In this document: positions 27,403-35,592 of the stretch, one piece after another | Position numbering within the stretch: position 1 is the stretch's first letter | Layout: every line of letters begins with the position of its first letter | DNA from: Planctomycetota bacterium | GTDB taxonomy: Bacteria; Planctomycetota; Phycisphaerae; Phycisphaerales; SM1A02 | Assembly: GCA_016873255.1 (NCBI GenBank) | Contig: VGXR01000003.1 | Location: forward strand, 16,117-80,116 | Reading direction: 5' to 3' | DNA: 64,000 nt | Made by a program: the position numbers and the translations under genes | Notes under the pieces: model-generated | Database searches by the model: none | Told to the model about the DNA's origin: nothing | What the model saw: only the letters and a program-made list of their open reading frames with translations

Positions 27403-28860
27403 TCAGCAGAGCACGCTGAGGGCCGCGGTGACGAGCGCCGCCATCGCCACGTTGAGGACGAACCCCACGCGCACCATGTCGCGGTAGCGGACCATTCCCG
27501 TGCCGAACACCAGGGCATTGGGCGGCGTGCCCACCGGCAGCATGAACGCGTAGCTCGCGCCCAGTGCCGTGGCGAACGCCACCTCCTGCGGGGTGAGCCC
27601 GAGCGCCGGCCCCGCCGCGGCCACCACCGGGATGGCCGTGGCCGCGAGCGCGGTGTTGCTTCCCACCTCGCTCGCGAACGCGAGGCAGGTGACGATGGTG
27701 CCGATGATGACGGGCCGCGGCAGGTCGCCGAGGCCCGCGAACGCGCTGCCGATGGCCTGCGAGACGCCGTTTCGCTCCATCGCCTCACCGATGGCCAGGC
27801 CGCCCCCGAACAGGATGAAGACATGCCACGGCATGCCCTTGGCCACGTCCCACGGCACGATCCGCTCGCCGCTGCCGTCGCGGGCGGGCAGCGCCAGGAG
27901 CACTGCCGCCGCCGCCGCCGCGATGGCGCCGTCGGGGAGGTCCTTGGGCTTCCAGCCCTCGGGCAGGCTCGGCAGCACCACCCAGCACGCGACGGTCGCC
28001 GCGAACACGGCGAGCGCGGCGCGCCCGGCGAACCCGAGCCGCGGGAACGCCTGCCTGCGCTCGTGCGACAGCCGGACGTGCCCGCAGGGCAGCATCCACG
28101 CGATCACCGCGATGCACACCGGCACCGCGAGCACCGCCACGGGAAGGCCCACCTTGAGCCACGAAAGGAACGTCACCTCCACGCCCTCGGCACGCAGGTA
28201 GTTGGCGGCCACGCCGTTCGGGGGGCTGCCGACGAGCGTCGCGCCTCCTCCCACGGTCGCGCCGTAGGCCACCGCAAGCAGCACCGCCGACGCGAAGTTG
28301 CGGCGCGACCGTTCCTGCAGGTGCGCCTCGCTTCCGGGAAGGGGTGCCGCGCGGGCCACCAATCCCATCGCAAGCGGAAGCACCAGCGCGGCGGTCGCGG
28401 TGTTGCTGACGAATGCGCTGACGCAGGCCGATGCCACGAACACCGCGCCCATCACGGCCACCGGCCGCGTCCCGGCGGCCGAGAGCAGCGCGTGCACGAA
28501 CCGCGCCGTGAGCCCGTGGCGGTCGAGCGCCATGGCGAGGACCGATCCGCCGGCGAAGAGGAAGATCACGCTGTCGGAAAAGCACGCGGCCACCTGCCGG
28601 AACGAGGCAAGCCCCAGGAGCGGCAGCGCCACCAGCGGGATCAGCGCCGTCACGGCGAGTTCCACCGCCTGGGTGACCCACCACACCGACATCCAGGCGA
28701 GCATGCCCAGCGTCAGCGCGCCCTCGGCCGACAGCCCGCCGTGCGCGCCTGCCGACGGGTGCGTCCACGCGACCAGCGCCGCACCGAGGCCCGGCCCGGC
28801 CAGGAGGCCGATCCGTCCGCCGAGTCCGCCGCTGGGTTCGGCATCCGAGGCTGCGCCCAT
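27403..28860 (-). CDS. DASS-family sodium/anion (dicarboxylate) symporter
   Basis: 485-aa inner-membrane transporter with about 11 helices. Two SNT sodium-binding motifs mark the DASS/SLC13 fold: VSNTATAALVLPLAMG in the first half and VGSNTALAATAIPVV in the second, with GTPPNALVFGTG close to the C-terminus. It imports dicarboxylates, sulfate or related anions with sodium. It converges with the hydroxyproline pair (33 bases apart), whose product feeds 2-oxoglutarate, so shared use is plausible but not shown. Confidence 0.85.
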   Translation of the reverse strand: MGAASDAEPSGGLGGRIGLLAGPGLGAALVAWTHPSAGAHGGLSAEGALTLGMLAWMSVWWVTQAVELAVTALIPLVALPLLGLASFRQVAACFSDSVIFLFAGGSVLAMALDRHGLTARFVHALLSAAGTRPVAVMGAVFVASACVSAFVSNTATAALVLPLAMGLVARAAPLPGSEAHLQERSRRNFASAVLLAVAYGATVGGGATLVGSPPNGVAANYLRAEGVEVTFLSWLKVGLPVAVLAVPVCIAVIAWMLPCGHVRLSHERRQAFPRLGFAGRAALAVFAATVACWVVLPSLPEGWKPKDLPDGAIAAAAAAVLLALPARDGSGERIVPWDVAKGMPWHVFILFGGGLAIGEAMERNGVSQAIGSAFAGLGDLPRPVIIGTIVTCLAFASEVGSNTALAATAIPVVAAAGPALGLTPQEVAFATALGASYAFMLPVGTPPNALVFGTGMVRYRDMVRVGFVLNVAMAALVTAALSVLC

Positions 28861-28883
28861 CGCGGCCGGATTCTATCGGTGCG

Positions 28884-30134
28884 TCACTCCGAGCCGATGG
28901 GCGTGGTCACCACGAGCGCCGTCGGGATGATCGGATACCGCAGCGCCAGGCGGAACACCCGGAAGGATGCGGGCCTCCGGTCGAGCCAGCGCATGCAGTC
29001 ATGGACCACCTCCCAGTGCCTTGGTGCCACGGGGGTGACCCATGACTTCGGCTCGATGCCGATCTCCATGGGCTGCTCGCAGATCGGCATGCGCTGCCGT
29101 TCGCGGTCGGGCGTGTTCTCGCCGTTGCCGCCCGTGAGCAGCCCGAACAGCGCGGCCGAGGGCGTGCCCGCGAGCGGGATGTCGCGGTCCACGAAGATGT
29201 CCATGAGGACGTGCTCGGAGGGAATGTCAAGGCGCAGGAGCACCTCGGACCGCTCGATGCAGCCCGCGCGCGCCGCGGGGCCTGCGCTCGGCATGCGTTC
29301 GCCGAACATGCAGTCGACCGCGGCGGTGCCGCCGATCTCGCCCTCGGGAAGCTCGTACCAGAAGCCGTGCTCGGTGCTGATGGAGCGAAGGCTCTCGGCA
29401 TTCACGCTGGAGTACTCGGACAGGAGCGGGGGCACATCCATCGGCACCGACGGATCGAGCGGCATGGCGATCCGCTCGCGGGTGCGTCCTTCGTGGCCGA
29501 GCACCCGTCGCCTCGCGAGCGGCCACGACAGGTCGCGCCGCATGCGACGGAGTCCGAGGAACCCGCTCACGAGCGTCACGTCCGTGCAGCGGTCGCCCGC
29601 GGTCAGGAATGCGCAGAGGAGGCGCGTGGTGGCCTCGATGCCCCACAGCGCGGAGTTGGCCTGGAATGCGGACCGGCGGAACTCGGTGCCGTGCACTTCG
29701 CCGGGCTGTTCGCTTGCGCAGTTGGTGAGGAGCGCGCGGAACGCGGCTCGACTCCCGGCGTGCTCCTTGACGACGGCATCGAGCGCATCGAGCGCCTCGG
29801 AGTACTCGGTGGCCACGGAGGCGGGCACCAGCCCCCCTCGGATGGCGCGCGCGAAGATGCGCAGGCCAGCGTCGCCGGGCAGGTGCTTGCTGCCGGCGAA
29901 CACGTCGTCTTCCGCCGCGAACCGCACCAGGCGCCAGGAGAGGCTCTTGTCGATGGTCAGCTTTCGGCTCAGCGACAGCGAATTGAAGTCAGGGCCACCG
30001 GCCGCCACGAATGCCGTGCGGGCGGCGTCTCGGAGCCTCAGGAGGGCGCCCTGCGCGACCTTCTCGAAGGATGCGCCGGCGGCGTGCGTGGTGGTGTGCT
30101 TGGATGCCGTTGCCTGGATCGGGGGAGGTGCCAT
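28884..30134 (-). CDS. Unrecognised 416-aa protein
   Basis: I do not recognise the family. The product is soluble with no signal peptide or membrane helix. An N-terminal helical region (about 20-180) is rich in Ala/Leu/Arg and contains SLSLSRKLTIDKSLSWRLVR, which looks like a helix-turn-helix-type segment. The C-terminal half is beta-rich and Pro-rich, with RSEVLLRLDIPSEHVLMDIF and a conserved-looking GFWYELPEGEIGG. The ATG at 30134 is chosen; a GTG at 30146 is also possible. The gap to the sulfatase end (30302) holds two short inverted repeats. A regulatory or stress role is only a guess. Confidence 0.55.
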   Translation of the reverse strand: MAPPPIQATASKHTTTHAAGASFEKVAQGALLRLRDAARTAFVAAGGPDFNSLSLSRKLTIDKSLSWRLVRFAAEDDVFAGSKHLPGDAGLRIFARAIRGGLVPASVATEYSEALDALDAVVKEHAGSRAAFRALLTNCASEQPGEVHGTEFRRSAFQANSALWGIEATTRLLCAFLTAGDRCTDVTLVSGFLGLRRMRRDLSWPLARRRVLGHEGRTRERIAMPLDPSVPMDVPPLLSEYSSVNAESLRSISTEHGFWYELPEGEIGGTAAVDCMFGERMPSAGPAARAGCIERSEVLLRLDIPSEHVLMDIFVDRDIPLAGTPSAALFGLLTGGNGENTPDRERQRMPICEQPMEIGIEPKSWVTPVAPRHWEVVHDCMRWLDRRPASFRVFRLALRYPIIPTALVVTTPIGSE

Positions 30135-30230
30135 CGCTGTGCCCACGGAAGGGGAAACCGGTGGACCAGGCCCACTGAGGGAACGGGCATCAGTCGGACA
30201 GGCCTGGATCGAGCAGCCTCACCGTATCGG

Positions 30231-30266
30231 GTAACTCTGCGGAGTCACGCATTTCCCCAGAGAAAT
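30231..30266. repeat. Two adjacent short inverted repeats upstream of the orphan gene
   Basis: GTAACTC/GAGTCAC (30231-30248, one arm mismatch, part of an 18-bp near-palindrome) is followed by ATTTC/GAAAT (30251-30266). Both lie about 100-130 bases upstream of the minus-strand orphan gene and 36 bases past the sulfatase stop. They could be an operator for the first or a terminator for the second; neither has a T-run. Confidence 0.35.
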
Positions 30267-30301
30267 GACCCGCTTCCCACAGATTCGGTTCGAGAGGCGA
30301 C

Positions 30302-31867
30302 TTACGTGCGTGGTGGTGTAGTCCGAATAATGCTTTCTACCGGCATTTCTCCGCGCGCCGCGCCCGGAAGCGCAAAGACCTCGCTGGGCATCCGCGCGTC
30401 GGTCATTCTTCTCCATGCCTCCGCCGTCTCCCGAGGGTGGTCCGCCGCCACGTCGTTTGCCTCGTTGGGGTCGGCGGCGAGGTCGAAGAGCTGCACCGGT
30501 GCCCACAGCCCGTCCGTGGCAAGCCGCAGGCGGATGGCCTTCCATCGGTGCGGTCCGTCGGTCCACGCCGCAGCCTGCTGGCCGCCGTAGCCGGGCGACT
30601 CCCAGTACCCCTCGAATGCTCGCGGGGGCTGGGGCGTGCGCCCGTCGAGCCACCCGGCGAGGTTCCGGCCGTCCGTGGGAGGGGCGCCCGCCGCGCACCA
30701 TGCGTCGATGGTGGCCCGCAGGTCGACGGTCCACGCCTGGTCGTCGAGCACGCGGCCGGGCGCGATCCGCCCCGGCGCCCATGCCACGAACGGCACCCGC
30801 AGCCCGCCCTCGAAGTGGGTTCCCTTGCGGCCTCGGAGCCCTCCGGTCGACGCGAAGTACCCGGTGTCCACGCCCCCGACGTCGTGCGTCGCGCCGTTGT
30901 CGGCGGTGACCAGCACGATGGTCTCGCGCTCGATGCCGGCGGCGCGCACGGCATCGACGATGGCTCCCACGTCGCGATCGAAGCGCGAGATCATCGCCGC
31001 GTAGGCGGCGCGCGGCGTGGGGTGCGGCAGGTAGCCGCGCGACCCGTCGTAGGGCTGCTCCGGGAAGGCCCCCTCATACCCGCGCAGGTCCTCGTCGGGC
31101 ACCTGCAGCGCCAGGTGCGGAAGCGGCGACGCGAGCACCAAGAGAAACGGCGCGCCCGCATGGTCCTCCACGAACCGCACGGCGGCGTCGCGGATGGCGT
31201 CGTTGGCGTAGGTTGTTCCGCCCAGCTCGACCTTCGTCCGGTCGCTCCAGAGTGATGGCGGATAGTGGTCGTGGGCCTTGCGCTGGCAGAGGTAGCCCGT
31301 GAAGCGGTCGAACCCGCAGTCAAGGGGCTCGCTTGCGCTGCCCGGGCCGCCGAGCCCCCACTTGCCGAAGAGCCCCGTCGCGTATCCGCGCCGGTCGAGG
31401 TCGTGCACCAGCGTGGGGGTGGATGCGCCGATCGGCTGCTGGCCCTCGGCGCCGATCTCGCGGTTGTCCCGGATGCCTGCGTGGCCGGCATGCAGCCCGG
31501 TCAGGAGCATCGCCCGGCTCGGCGCGCAGACCGCGGCGGCGGAATCGAACGCCGTCAGCCGCACGCCCTCGCGTGCCAGCGCGTCGATGCGCGGGGTGCG
31601 GATCCGTGCCTGCCCGTAGCAGCCAAGCTCCGCGGCGCTCAGGTCGTCGGCAATCACGAGGATCACGTTCGGCGGGCGCGCGGCGCGCGTGCCCGGGGCC
31701 GGCAGCGGGGCGGACGGCCCTGACGCGGCGCGCGGCCGCGACGCGCAGCCCGCGAGCATCGCGCCCGCGAGTGCGGCGACGGCAAGTGCCGTCAGGGCAG
31801 CGGCCCCGGGCCGTGTCCGGCGGCCTGCGGGTAGCGTGGTGCGGTCCGGCGGGAAGGAGCGATGCAT
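30302..31867 (-). CDS. Cys-type sulfatase lipoprotein
   Basis: 521-aa arylsulfatase-family enzyme. The N-terminus ends in a lipobox MLAGC (Cys41), so it is probably bound to the outer envelope. Metal ligands Asp74/Asp75 (VIADDLS) are followed by the formylglycine site C-A-P-S-R with Cys114; a maturase would have to convert that Cys, and none is encoded here. Further metal-site motifs are TADNGATHD and RGRKGTHFEGGLRVPFV. It cleaves sulfate esters, in this phylum usually from algal or host glycans. The start codon overlaps head-to-head, by 2 bp, with that of the first H-NOX gene. Confidence 0.88.
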   Translation of the reverse strand: MHRSFPPDRTTLPAGRRTRPGAAALTALAVAALAGAMLAGCASRPRAASGPSAPLPAPGTRAARPPNVILVIADDLSAAELGCYGQARIRTPRIDALAREGVRLTAFDSAAAVCAPSRAMLLTGLHAGHAGIRDNREIGAEGQQPIGASTPTLVHDLDRRGYATGLFGKWGLGGPGSASEPLDCGFDRFTGYLCQRKAHDHYPPSLWSDRTKVELGGTTYANDAIRDAAVRFVEDHAGAPFLLVLASPLPHLALQVPDEDLRGYEGAFPEQPYDGSRGYLPHPTPRAAYAAMISRFDRDVGAIVDAVRAAGIERETIVLVTADNGATHDVGGVDTGYFASTGGLRGRKGTHFEGGLRVPFVAWAPGRIAPGRVLDDQAWTVDLRATIDAWCAAGAPPTDGRNLAGWLDGRTPQPPRAFEGYWESPGYGGQQAAAWTDGPHRWKAIRLRLATDGLWAPVQLFDLAADPNEANDVAADHPRETAEAWRRMTDARMPSEVFALPGAARGEMPVESIIRTTPPRT

Positions 31868-32426
31868 GTACGGCATGGTGAACCAGGCGCTCGAGGCGAT
31901 GATCAAGGAGACGGCGGGCCCCGAGGCCTGGGCCCGCATCACCGCGCAGGCCGGTGTCGACGAGCCCGCCTTCGTGGCCATGAAGCAGTATCCCGACTCC
32001 GTGACGTACGCGCTTGCAGGCGCTGCCGCGGAGGAACTCGGCATGCCCCTCCCGAAGGCGCTGCATGCCTTCGGCGTGTACTGGGTGTCCTACGCCGACC
32101 GCGGACCGTGGGGCAAGCTCATGCATGCCTCCGGGCGCAACACCTACGAGCTGCTGGCCGCTCTCGACGAGATGCATGCCCGCATCGCGCTCAGCTTCCC
32201 GGAGCTCCGACCGCCGTCGTTCGGCGTCGAGCGCGTGCAGGACGGCGTGCTGGTCGAGTACCGCAGCGATCGCCCCGGGCTTGCGCCGTTCGTCGTGGGG
32301 CTGATCGAGGGCCTCGGCAGGCTCTACCGCGAACGCGTGGAGGTGCGGCAGGTCGATTCGCGCGATGCCGGCGCCCCGCACGACCGGTTCCACGTCCGTG
32401 CGTTCCCGATGGAGGCGGAGGCCTGA
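31866..32426 (+). CDS. H-NOX heme nitric-oxide sensor, first copy
   Basis: 186-aa stand-alone H-NOX (heme NO/oxygen binding) protein. It begins with the family's MYGMVNQALE, has the proximal heme ligand His104 in ALDEMHARIALSFP, and the heme-propionate motif Y-x-S-x-R at 132-136 (YRSDR). The position equivalent to the O2-stabilising distal Tyr of Thermoanaerobacter H-NOX appears to be Phe142, so a NO-selective sensor that excludes O2 is expected. AAGGAG (31854-31859) lies 6 bases before the ATG. It is followed directly by a second H-NOX gene (TGATG overlap) and then a kinase with the matching HNOBA domain. Confidence 0.9.
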   Translation: MYGMVNQALEAMIKETAGPEAWARITAQAGVDEPAFVAMKQYPDSVTYALAGAAAEELGMPLPKALHAFGVYWVSYADRGPWGKLMHASGRNTYELLAALDEMHARIALSFPELRPPSFGVERVQDGVLVEYRSDRPGLAPFVVGLIEGLGRLYRERVEVRQVDSRDAGAPHDRFHVRAFPMEAEA

Positions 32427-32983
32427 TGCTCGGCTTGGTCAACCAGGCACTGCAGGAGATGGTCACCGAACGCCTCGGCACCGAGGCGTGGGACCGGATC
32501 CGCCAGCAGGCCGGCGTGCAGGACCGCGTGTTCGTGGTCATGCGCCAGTACCCGGACCAGGTGACCTACGACCTCGCGGGCGCGGTGGCCGCGCAGCTCG
32601 GGGTGCCGCTGCCGGATGCCCTGCATGCCTTCGGCCACTACTGGATGGCGTTCGCCGAGCGGCAGCCCTGGGGCAAGGTGATGTACGGCATGGCATCGAG
32701 CGTGCGCGAGCTGCTCCCTGCGCTCAACGAGCTTCATACGCGCCTTGCGCTCTCGTTCCCCGGCGTCACCATGCCGCAGTTCCGGTGCGAGGATGCCGAG
32801 GGCGGGGCGCTGCTCGTCCACTACTTCTCGCCGCGGCCTGGGCTTGCGCCCTTCGTGCACGGCGTGCTCGAGGGGATCGGCGCCATGTACGGCGAGGCGA
32901 TCGAGGTGCGGCAGGTGCAGTCGCGCGACGGCGGTGCCGCGCACGATGCGTTCCTGGTCACGTTCCCGGGCGGGGGGGCCTGA
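32426..32983 (+). CDS. H-NOX heme nitric-oxide sensor, second copy
   Basis: 185-aa paralogue of the preceding gene, alignable from end to end with almost no gaps. Proximal His104 lies in ALNELHTRLALSFP and the Y-x-S-x-R motif is YFSPR at 133-137, so heme binding should be intact. Distal-side residues differ: VHGVLEG replaces VVGLIEG, placing His145 near the heme pocket, and YGM replaces HAS around residue 87. This suggests different ligand affinity from the first copy. It overlaps the first H-NOX stop by one base and ends 2 bases before the kinase start, so all three genes form one operon. Confidence 0.9.
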   Translation: MLGLVNQALQEMVTERLGTEAWDRIRQQAGVQDRVFVVMRQYPDQVTYDLAGAVAAQLGVPLPDALHAFGHYWMAFAERQPWGKVMYGMASSVRELLPALNELHTRLALSFPGVTMPQFRCEDAEGGALLVHYFSPRPGLAPFVHGVLEGIGAMYGEAIEVRQVQSRDGGAAHDAFLVTFPGGGA

Positions 32984-32985
32984 CC

Positions 32986-34599
32986 GTGCCGCAGGACGGG
33001 CCGGCCGTCATCGACCGCCTCTTCCCGTTCCACGTGCGCATCGCCGCGGACGGGACGGTGACCGCCGTCGGTCGCTCGCTCGCCAAGGTGTTGCCCGACG
33101 CGCCGGGCGCGGCATTCCTCGATCGCTTCGAGCCGCAGCGGCCGCGCGCATCGTCGATGGACGAGGTGCGGTCGCTCGTCGACCGGCTTGCGGTCATCGG
33201 CATCCGCGGCACCTCGCTCCAGATGCGCGGGCAGTTCGCCGACCTCGGGAACGGCGAGCTGGCCTTCGTTGGTTCGCCGCGCATCGTCGACCAGAGCAGC
33301 ATGTGGTCGTGGCCGGTGGGGATCCGCGACTTCGCGCCGCACGACGGCAGCGCCGACTACGCGATGGTGATCGAGGCCGCCAACATGCAGCTCGGCGACC
33401 TCGAGCGCCTGGTGGCCACCCTGCAGGAGAAGGAGCGCGAGGAGCGCCGGCTGCGCGAGGCCGCCGAGTCCGCCAGCGCGGCCAAGAGCAACTTCCTCGC
33501 CAACATCTCCCACGAGATCCGCACGCCGATGACCGCCATCCTCGGCTTCGCCGAGCTGCTCCGCGACGGCAACGCCGATCCTGCGGAGCGCGCCGACTGG
33601 GTCGAGACCATCCGCCGAAACGGTGACCACCTGCTGGCCATCATCAACGACCTGCTCGACCTCTCCAAGATCGAGGCCGGGCGGTTCGACCTCGAGCTGG
33701 GCGCCGTTTCCGTTCCCGACGTGGTGCGCGACGTGGCGCGCCTCCTCGCGGTGCGCGCCATGAGCAAGGGCATCCGGCTGGATCACTCCGTGCAGGATGA
33801 ACTTGCCCGCGTGCCCGTGCGCAGCGACCCGGTCCGCATCCGGCAGATCCTCCTCAACCTCGTGGGCAATGCCGTGAAGTTCACCGAGCAGGGCGGGGTC
33901 GACATTGCCGTGTCCGCGGAGGCTGTGGGCACGCGCGACATCGATATCCGGGTGGCCGTGCGCGACACCGGCCGCGGGATCGATGCGGCGCTCCTTCCCG
34001 GGCTGTTCGAGCCCTTCACCCAGTCCGACACCTCTCACACTCGCGAGCACGGCGGCACGGGGCTCGGGCTCTCCATCAGCCACCGCCTGGCGACGCTCCT
34101 CGGCGGGTGCATCGAGGTGGCCAGCGAGCAGGGTCGCGGGAGCGTGTTCACGTTCGTGTTCCGGGCACCGCGCGCCGACGCGGCCGACCTGCCCGAACCG
34201 CTGCCGCTGCCGGCGCGGCCGGCATCTTCGGGGCCGCTGGTGGGCGTGCGCGTGCTCCTCGTCGAGGACAGCATCGACTCGCAGCGCATCCTGGCGGCGC
34301 TGATGCGGATCGCCGGCGCCACGGTGGACGTCGCGGCCGACGGCATCTCCGCGGTCTCCCGCTTCGACGGCAGCTACTCGCCGGACCTCGTGCTGATGGA
34401 CATCCAGATGCCCGGGATGGACGGCATCGAGGCCACCGAACGCATCCGTGCCCGCGGCTACTCGGGGCGCGTGGTGGCCCTCACGGCCGCGGCCCTCAGC
34501 ATCGACCGCGAGCGGGCGCGCCGCGCCGGGTGCGCGGGCGTGCACCTGAAGCCGGTGTCTCGCGACGACCTGATCGCCATCTGCCTCGGCGAGAAGTAG
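32986..34599 (+). CDS. HNOBA-domain hybrid histidine kinase
   Basis: 537-aa soluble kinase partner of the H-NOX proteins. The N-terminal 140 residues are an H-NOX-associated (HNOBA) PAS-like domain: LFPFHVRIAADG, VGRSLAKVLP, QMRGQFADLGNGELAFVGSP, DFAPHDGSADY. A coiled coil at about 140-165 leads to HisKA with His176 ([10 protein letters not shown]), an HATPase domain ([23 protein letters not shown]) and a receiver domain with Asp472 (LMDIQMPGMDG). H-NOX proteins control such kinases in NO-dependent quorum or biofilm circuits. No Hpt domain or output regulator is nearby. GTG start; the GGGGGG tract upstream may act as ribosome binding site. Confidence 0.9.
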   Translation: MPQDGPAVIDRLFPFHVRIAADGTVTAVGRSLAKVLPDAPGAAFLDRFEPQRPRASSMDEVRSLVDRLAVIGIRGTSLQMRGQFADLGNGELAFVGSPRIVDQSSMWSWPVGIRDFAPHDGSADYAMVIEAANMQLGDLERLVATLQEKEREERRLREAAESASAAKSNFLANISHEIRTPMTAILGFAELLRDGNADPAERADWVETIRRNGDHLLAIINDLLDLSKIEAGRFDLELGAVSVPDVVRDVARLLAVRAMSKGIRLDHSVQDELARVPVRSDPVRIRQILLNLVGNAVKFTEQGGVDIAVSAEAVGTRDIDIRVAVRDTGRGIDAALLPGLFEPFTQSDTSHTREHGGTGLGLSISHRLATLLGGCIEVASEQGRGSVFTFVFRAPRADAADLPEPLPLPARPASSGPLVGVRVLLVEDSIDSQRILAALMRIAGATVDVAADGISAVSRFDGSYSPDLVLMDIQMPGMDGIEATERIRARGYSGRVVALTAAALSIDRERARRAGCAGVHLKPVSRDDLIAICLGEK

Positions 34600-34660
34600 G
34601 GGCGGCCGCAAAAGGGCTTTGTTCCGCGGGGCGCCGCGCGCCGGCGATATCGTGGGCGTC

Positions 34661-35539
34661 GTGGCTCGTCCCAACGCCATCTCAATGCTTGCCGCCGCGG
34701 CGCTCGTCGCCGCGGCGCTGTCGTTGGCCGGCCACGCGGGAGCGGGGGACGACAAGGACAAGGACGACGGCCCGTCGGTGCCGAAGGCGCTGCCCGCGGG
34801 CGCGGCATTGCCAGAGCCGCCCAAGCTCGTGCCGGTGCGCCCCGACGTCTACGCCGGCCGCGTGACGGCGCTCAGCCGCATCGTCCAGTGCCCCAAGTGC
34901 TCTGGGGACGGCGTCAAGGTCTCGCGCGTGCGCGAGGCCACCGGGCACCTCCAGAAGCCCAAGGTCCGCGAGGTCCACGAGGAGTGCGCGGACTGCCGCG
35001 GCACCGGCTACAGCCTCGATCCCGACCGCGTGGCCCCGGTGCTCGACAGCTTCGTCTCGCTCCTCGGGGCGCTCCCCGCGGATGCGCCCGGCACCGCGAA
35101 GCAGCTCGAGAAGGCGCGCGGTGCGCTCCTGCGCCTCGGCGGCACGGGCGAATTGGCAGAGCGGATCACCACGCAGGACCGCAACGAGGTCACGGCCGAG
35201 CGTGCCGGGAAGCCTGGCACGCCCATCGCGGTGACCGGCATCGTCGGCAAGCCCATCCCCGTGGCGGGCGGCCGCGTGCTCCCCGTGCAGGTCGAGGCCA
35301 ACTCCGCCGTCCTGCTGCGTGCGCCGGTCATCAACGCGGCGCCGGCCGAGGGCAAGGTGCTCGTGGGCGGCATCGCCGCGGGCGCGGTCGCCAACGTCGA
35401 GTGGCAATGGGGCAAGGTGGTGGTGCTCGACCACGGTTTCATCGTGCCGCTCACCGAGCCCGTGAACAAGGGGGCCGCCGACGCCGCCAAGTCCGCGGAG
35501 CAGGGCTCCGGCAGCCGCCCGTCCGGCTCCGGCCGCTGA
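34661..35539 (+). CDS. Exported protein with DnaJ-like Cys motif
   Basis: 292-aa protein. It begins with a signal peptide (ISMLAAAALVAAALSLAGHAGA), then an acidic linker, then CPKCSGDG-X20 or so-CADCRGTG at about residues 76-110, which is the CxxCxGxG pair of the DnaJ zinc domain without any J-domain. The C-terminal half is beta-rich and ends in a Ser/Gly tail. Such single zinc-centre proteins are frequent in planctomycetes; their role is unknown. The start is uncertain (TTG 34619, GTG 34652, GTG 34661 or ATG 34685); GTG 34661 best fits the signal peptide. It follows the H-NOX kinase by about 60 bases. Confidence 0.6.
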   Translation: MARPNAISMLAAAALVAAALSLAGHAGAGDDKDKDDGPSVPKALPAGAALPEPPKLVPVRPDVYAGRVTALSRIVQCPKCSGDGVKVSRVREATGHLQKPKVREVHEECADCRGTGYSLDPDRVAPVLDSFVSLLGALPADAPGTAKQLEKARGALLRLGGTGELAERITTQDRNEVTAERAGKPGTPIAVTGIVGKPIPVAGGRVLPVQVEANSAVLLRAPVINAAPAEGKVLVGGIAAGAVANVEWQWGKVVVLDHGFIVPLTEPVNKGAADAAKSAEQGSGSRPSGSGR

Positions 35540-35592
35540 CTCCCGCCCGCTGCGTTCCGGGTACACCTCCGGCCCACTCCCAGAGGTGACGC

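Noticed and set aside
32365..32985. Upstream extension of the HNOBA kinase frame
   Set aside because: It overlaps the second H-NOX in another frame and is Arg-rich; the HNOBA domain starts directly after GTG 32986.
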